Part shown: positions 26,016 to 29,823 of the stretch, piece by piece
Layout: every line of letters begins with the position of its first letter
How positions within the stretch are numbered: position 1 is the first letter of the stretch
Origin: Tritrichomonas foetus
Lineage: Eukaryota > Parabasalia > Tritrichomonadida > Tritrichomonadidae
Reading direction: 5' to 3'
NCBI GenBank assembly: GCA_001839685.1
Contig: MLAK01001173.1
Coordinates: forward strand, 1-29,823
DNA length: 29,823 bases
Notes under the pieces: model-generated
What the model saw: the letters and a program-made list of their open reading frames with translations, nothing else
Database searches by the model: none
Told to the model about the DNA's origin: nothing
Position numbers and translations under genes: made by a program

Positions 26016-27533
26016 ATGAGGAATAAAAAAAATACAGATAGCCCATCATTCGCAAATTCTTACTCACCAAATCATCATTCAAATGAACATAAGAGATCAA
26101 CTGATAAATCCCATCAATTAAAACAATTTTATTCATCGTTGATTGATTCATTAAATGATGAGCAGAATTCCAAAGAAGTATCAAAAGTTATTTGTAAATC
26201 TCTGACAAATAACGAGAATTTAGATTATTTTATTGAACAAAAATTTTATGATAAAATCACAATTTTTAACAGAAACGTTTTAGATATTTGTTATATTATT
26301 GTTTCAAAAAGACCAGAATGTATTACATTAAGAACCGTTATTTTATTTAAAAATATGCTCAAACAATTCCCAAGAGAAGTTTTATTTTTGAGTTCACTTT
26401 TTGCACAACACATAAGTGAAAAAAGTGTCAATTCTTCAGTTATTTGGCCTGTATTAGATGTTACAATCAATAATCCCAAATATTTCATGAATGATGAAAA
26501 AGGGATCGAATATGCAACTTTTTTGGTTTATCTTGTTCAAGAATTTAATTTTCCAAATGAAAAATATCAGAAGATATGGTCATCTTGTTGTTATTTATTG
26601 CAATCACAAAATCCAGAGGTTGTTAAATATGCTTATAATGCATTAAATCAAATTGCTGACAAAATTTCTGGCATGTCAGCTTTTTCTGAAAATCACTCAG
26701 AAATTAATTTTGACACATGTATAGAAAAAGTGAAATATCTATTCTCAAATATTTTTCCTTCTGAAACTATACTCAAGCATCTACATCAAGATGAATATAT
26801 ACGTCCAGCACTTTCCCTAATGCTTCATTGTCCACCTGAATTAGATTCTGAGCTTTTAATGTCACTTTTAGAAATTGCACGAAAATCGAAAAATGGAATG
26901 AAAGCAACCCTACTATTATTGCAACTTGCAAAAGATCCTGAAAATGCACGTATATTAATTCTTAACTCGAAATGGATGGTCATGTCACTTCCAACATTTA
27001 TTGATACAATGAAGTTGTTTATGGTCTGTTTGACACATCGAAAAACTCGTTCATTATTTATTGAATGTCCTGAGCTTGCATCATTTTTTAACAATTTACT
27101 TAAAATACCAACAGATGAAACCCTTAGTATAGTATGCACACTTTTGAAAAGAATTCCATTAACGAAAGGTAACCTTTACGATTTAAGTGATTCCAATTTC
27201 TTTTCGGAATTTTTCAAAAGAACTTTAAATAATGAAAACTTGATTTTAATTAAATCTGGAATCCTTACTATTCATTTTATCTCAATGATTGATTTCATTC
27301 CAGACTTCTTAAAATTAACAAAACAAATTGTTTCTCTTATAAATCAAGAATATGATGATGATTTGGCGCTAATGGCTTCTTCAGTGGCTGTTGAACTTTG
27401 CAGCTACACAAAATGCTTCAATTCATTCCAGAAATACAATCTTGGAAATGCATTGAAAATGAAATCCAATAATCCAAAATTCAAACAAAACTATAAAAAG
27501 TTCAATGATATTATACACTCATATCAATCATAA
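26016..27533 (+). CDS. alpha-solenoid (armadillo/HEAT-like) protein, unknown function
   Basis: From the ATG at 26016 this encodes 505 residues. An open frame reaches back to 25884, but those 44 codons are AT-driven text, overlap the RNase H2 promoter region and precede an Inr-like motif, so I exclude them. The first ~55 residues are Ser/Asn/His-rich and probably disordered. The rest is helical with pairs of amphipathic helices separated by short loops (for example VVKYAYNALNQIADKI, MKATLLLLQLAKDPENARI, ETLSIVCTLLKRI, LALMASSVAVELC), as in armadillo/HEAT-like scaffolds. Trichomonads have many such proteins, and no catalytic motif is seen. It has no membrane helix. The stop overlaps TAAA (27531-27534). 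It shares a divergent promoter region of ~160 bases with RNase H2. Confidence 0.65.
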   Translation: MRNKKNTDSPSFANSYSPNHHSNEHKRSTDKSHQLKQFYSSLIDSLNDEQNSKEVSKVICKSLTNNENLDYFIEQKFYDKITIFNRNVLDICYIIVSKRPECITLRTVILFKNMLKQFPREVLFLSSLFAQHISEKSVNSSVIWPVLDVTINNPKYFMNDEKGIEYATFLVYLVQEFNFPNEKYQKIWSSCCYLLQSQNPEVVKYAYNALNQIADKISGMSAFSENHSEINFDTCIEKVKYLFSNIFPSETILKHLHQDEYIRPALSLMLHCPPELDSELLMSLLEIARKSKNGMKATLLLLQLAKDPENARILILNSKWMVMSLPTFIDTMKLFMVCLTHRKTRSLFIECPELASFFNNLLKIPTDETLSIVCTLLKRIPLTKGNLYDLSDSNFFSEFFKRTLNNENLILIKSGILTIHFISMIDFIPDFLKLTKQIVSLINQEYDDDLALMASSVAVELCSYTKCFNSFQKYNLGNALKMKSNNPKFKQNYKKFNDIIHSYQS

Positions 27534-27958
27534 ATTTATGATTCAATAATCTGACACTGTCTCAACACGAATTAAAGATAGGATAGGGTAATTAATTAGG
27601 ATCAAAAACTTGTTATATTAAAAATGTTTTTATCGAGTAACTTTGTATCTGTCTTCTAAAGTGCAACGATTTTTATCATGAACACTTTTCGTGAATTTGA
27701 CTTTATATTTGACCTTAAATGTTCACGATGAAAACAGCTACATTTTCTTTTGACATTCTAGCCTTGTGAGTCAATATTTTTGCCCAAACGGGAAAAATCA
27801 CGACTGTTATTTCACCATATTGACAACTAATAGCACCATGCTTGTTTGCAATTCCATGATAATTATTTGAAATGGCAAATATTTCAGTGAAAAAGGTGAA
27901 TTAATGGCCATTTATCATCTCAATGAAATAATGACACTCAATAATCAAATCTTAAATA
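27534..27958. other. AT-rich intergenic region
   Basis: 425 bases lie between two plus-strand genes. An AACGAT word at 27665-27670 is ~290 bases from the next start. A TCAATA Inr-like word lies about 20 bases before the ATG at 27959. No gene is seen. Confidence 0.45.
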
Positions 27959-29314
27959 ATGTCAGACGAAGAGATCTATTTTGAATCAGATGATGGCGAC
28001 GAACAACAAGTAGTTGAGGATTACCAAGAAGCTGATTATATTGAAGAAGATACTCTCGATACGCCAGAAAAAAAATATAAAGCCGCAAAAGACTCAGTTG
28101 GGTTTGATGATTATTTTGCGATCGACACATTTTACGATGTTTACTGCGACGAAACTGCCCGCGAAAAAATTCGACGAAAATCCCTCAAAAAAGCAGCGAT
28201 TACATTATCTCAACATGACGACGATATTGAGCGAATTCTTGGTGCTCTTACAGATATTTGCCAAGCATATGAAGACAAATTTTTCGACAAAGACGACCTG
28301 TTTGAAACAGTGACTGGAATGCTAAGCAATTTGATGAAATCCAATTCTGCACTTTTGACTTTTCTTGAAGCTGCCACTGAAAAAGTGAAACTAGAAGGAA
28401 TTGATCAAACATTTTTTATTGATTTAAAACTCAGACAATGCGAATTAATGATGTTAAACCAAGACTATGAAAAAGCGAAAGAATACCTGACTGAAATCCA
28501 ACCAATGCTTCACTTTCCTCCAAAAGAGGATGATATTATTATGTGTTCATCTTGTATTCGTTTTCTAACAATTAAAATCGAATTTGCTGATTTATTCAAT
28601 CGTGAAGATAAAATGATTAACTTATTTCGACAGTCACAAAATATAAGTCAAGTTTCTCTCAGTACGAATCAGAAAGCCCTTCTTACAAAAATTGAAGGTA
28701 TTGTACTACTGAAAGAACGAAAATTCAAAGAGGCTAAAGAGCAACTCTTTAAATCATTTGAATTGTTTGATGAAGTTGGAAGTGTTCAGCGAGTGAGAGT
28801 AATTCCTTACTGCGCACTTGCTGAAATGCTTACACGTGGATTAATGTCGCTCTTCATGAATCCCAAAGTAATTCCTTTTAAACAGCATGAAAAAGTGATG
28901 GCTATTGAGCAACTTTATAATGCTTATATGAGTAATAATATCTTGCGGTATAATGAATTGATTGAGCCTGCCTCGAAACTCTTTTCAGATAATCCTTTCT
29001 ATCATCAATTAATTCTAGAAATTCGTCAATATGTCCTTCGTGGAGCACTTTTTGCATTCTGCCGATCTTTCCAAAGAGTTGGGTTGAATTATGCAGCACA
29101 AAAACTTGGAAGTTCTCCAGAAGAAATAAAAAAGCAAATTATGGACTTAATTCTTTCACATGAAATTCGTGCTTTGTATGATCCAAAGAATGACCAAATT
29201 GTCATAAGAGAAGCAATGAAACCTTCGCAATATCTTTTAAACACTAATTCAATGATCGAAGCGATGGAAAACTACGTTGATAAAATGACCAATGATATAC
29301 CAATCATTTATTGA
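27959..29314 (+). CDS. CSN2: COP9 signalosome subunit 2-like PCI-domain protein
   Basis: This encodes 451 residues, close to human CSN2 (443). The very acidic N-terminus (MSDEEIYFESDDGDEQQVVE...) is a CSN2 feature; the related proteasome subunit Rpn6 lacks it. A helical-repeat region (about 60-290) follows, with TPR-like pairs (FKEAKEQLFKSFELFDEVGS then VQRVRV, comparable to the CSN2 segment before its PCI domain). The C-terminal PCI module ends in a winged-helix-like part (VGLNYAAQKLGSSPEEIKKQ, then REAMKPSQYLL). CSN2 is a scaffold of the complex that removes NEDD8 from cullins and binds the cullin-RING ligases. Rpn6 is the main alternative; I favour CSN2 from the acidic start and the F-x-x-x-F/Y-x-x-x-D-E-x-G-S motif. 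It starts at the first ATG and ends with TGA. Confidence 0.75.
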   Translation: MSDEEIYFESDDGDEQQVVEDYQEADYIEEDTLDTPEKKYKAAKDSVGFDDYFAIDTFYDVYCDETAREKIRRKSLKKAAITLSQHDDDIERILGALTDICQAYEDKFFDKDDLFETVTGMLSNLMKSNSALLTFLEAATEKVKLEGIDQTFFIDLKLRQCELMMLNQDYEKAKEYLTEIQPMLHFPPKEDDIIMCSSCIRFLTIKIEFADLFNREDKMINLFRQSQNISQVSLSTNQKALLTKIEGIVLLKERKFKEAKEQLFKSFELFDEVGSVQRVRVIPYCALAEMLTRGLMSLFMNPKVIPFKQHEKVMAIEQLYNAYMSNNILRYNELIEPASKLFSDNPFYHQLILEIRQYVLRGALFAFCRSFQRVGLNYAAQKLGSSPEEIKKQIMDLILSHEIRALYDPKNDQIVIREAMKPSQYLLNTNSMIEAMENYVDKMTNDIPIIY

Positions 29315-29823
29315 TATCTTTTAATCACCAATCAATTTTCTTATTTTTGATGATTTCATTTTGGTGATTTTTGAAAAAAGTTTTTTTTATTTTATTGTAT
29401 TTTATTTTATTGGTTAAATTTGATCAAAAAAAGACATGAACATGTTTACTTTTTGTTTTTTCTATTTTTTTGCTGCTGAGTTCTTGAGAGTTGATTTGAA
29501 ATTGATCTTATTTATTATTTCCACTTTATGTATTGAGCAGTATAGTTTATAGAATAAAGTATTGATTTACAATGTACTTAAAGCAATATTATCCACTTTT
29601 AGATTTTGATAAATAATATGCTCTGGTGTGATTTTGTGATTTAAAATAGCTTGAATACTCGATTCCCTATTTTCTGGAAGGTATTCACAGCCTTTTGATA
29701 TCACATTTGTTGATATTTTCAATGAATTTATCATTTAAAAATCTGACTATGAACTAAAAACAATTTATCATTTTTCAAAGATTAGTCCTCCTATATGAAA
29801 GGTTTACAAAATGGTCCCCCAAA
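29315..29823. other. AT-rich region at the window end
   Basis: 509 bases lie after the last plus-strand gene. It starts with A/T homopolymer-rich sequence (AAAAAAGTTTTTTT near 29374-29390). It contains one small minus-strand open frame (29567-29734). The window ends in TGGTCCCCCAAA, which is GC-richer but has no assigned function. Confidence 0.4.
29567..29734 (-). CDS. possible 55-residue small protein or gene fragment
   Basis: ATG (29732-29734) to TAA (29567-29569) encodes 55 residues beginning MINSLKISTNVISKGCEYLP and ending HIIYQNLKVDNIALSTL. The text looks protein-like, with balanced composition, but has no family I recognise. An in-frame TAA lies immediately upstream of the ATG, so it is either a genuine small gene or the last exon-like remnant of a longer broken gene. 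Confidence 0.25.
   Translation of the reverse strand: MINSLKISTNVISKGCEYLPENRESSIQAILNHKITPEHIIYQNLKVDNIALSTL

Overview
The window is nuclear DNA of a parabasalid (trichomonad) protist, most likely a Tritrichomonas-like species. The main evidence is a gene at 10834-12093 (-) carrying the initiator-binding domain (IBD) of the IBP39 family, which is characteristic of trichomonads. Supporting signs are the very AT-rich sequence, intron-less eukaryotic genes with short 5' leaders, TCAYT-like initiator motifs just upstream of several start codons, AACGAT Myb-site-like motifs, a two-repeat Myb protein, a Sel1-repeat relic, and a large cysteine-rich surface protein. TAA, TAG and TGA all end genes here, so the standard code applies. 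Species cannot be fixed from sequence alone.

Layout. 1-2790: a type I membrane protein and a metallo-beta-lactamase-fold hydrolase (both +). 3136-4218: a coiled-coil protein of the CCDC42/CFAP73 axonemal type. 4594-7078: two minus-strand proteins of unknown function, the first with an N-myristoylation-like start. 7440-8660: a decayed Sel1-like-repeat gene. 8870-10438: a divergent pair, an AKTIP/FTS-like ubiquitin E2 variant (-) and a four-helix membrane protein (+). 10834-15000: a minus-strand run with the IBD transcription factor, a small coiled-coil protein, and a Myb-like factor with an in-frame TAA inside its second Myb repeat. 15001-16977: a gene desert. 16985-18074: a decayed YtcJ-type amidohydrolase with several lesions. 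18574-21813: a ~1079-residue type I cysteine-rich surface protein. 22360-23028 (-): a disordered Lys/Ser/Glu-rich protein. 23162-25050: a ~123-bp tandem array with a 609-bp flank present twice, and Ns that look like merged variants. 25059-25853 (-): RNase H2 catalytic subunit, divergent from an alpha-solenoid protein at 26016-27533 (+). 27959-29314 (+): COP9 signalosome subunit 2-like PCI protein.

The genes do not form one pathway. They are a normal eukaryotic mixture: transcription (IBD, Myb), genome maintenance (RNase H2), protein-degradation control (CSN2-like), dynein-linked transport or flagellar parts (E2 variant, CCDC42/CFAP73-like) and surface proteins. I found no convincing new multi-gene system. 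The most interesting points are the stop codon inside the Myb domain, the IBD protein with a Gln-rich and cysteine-cluster tail, the decayed amidohydrolase with a lost metal-ligand position, and an AAAAAGTT element in front of several genes. Several starts were moved from the longest open frame to a better supported ATG (18574, 25853, 26016).
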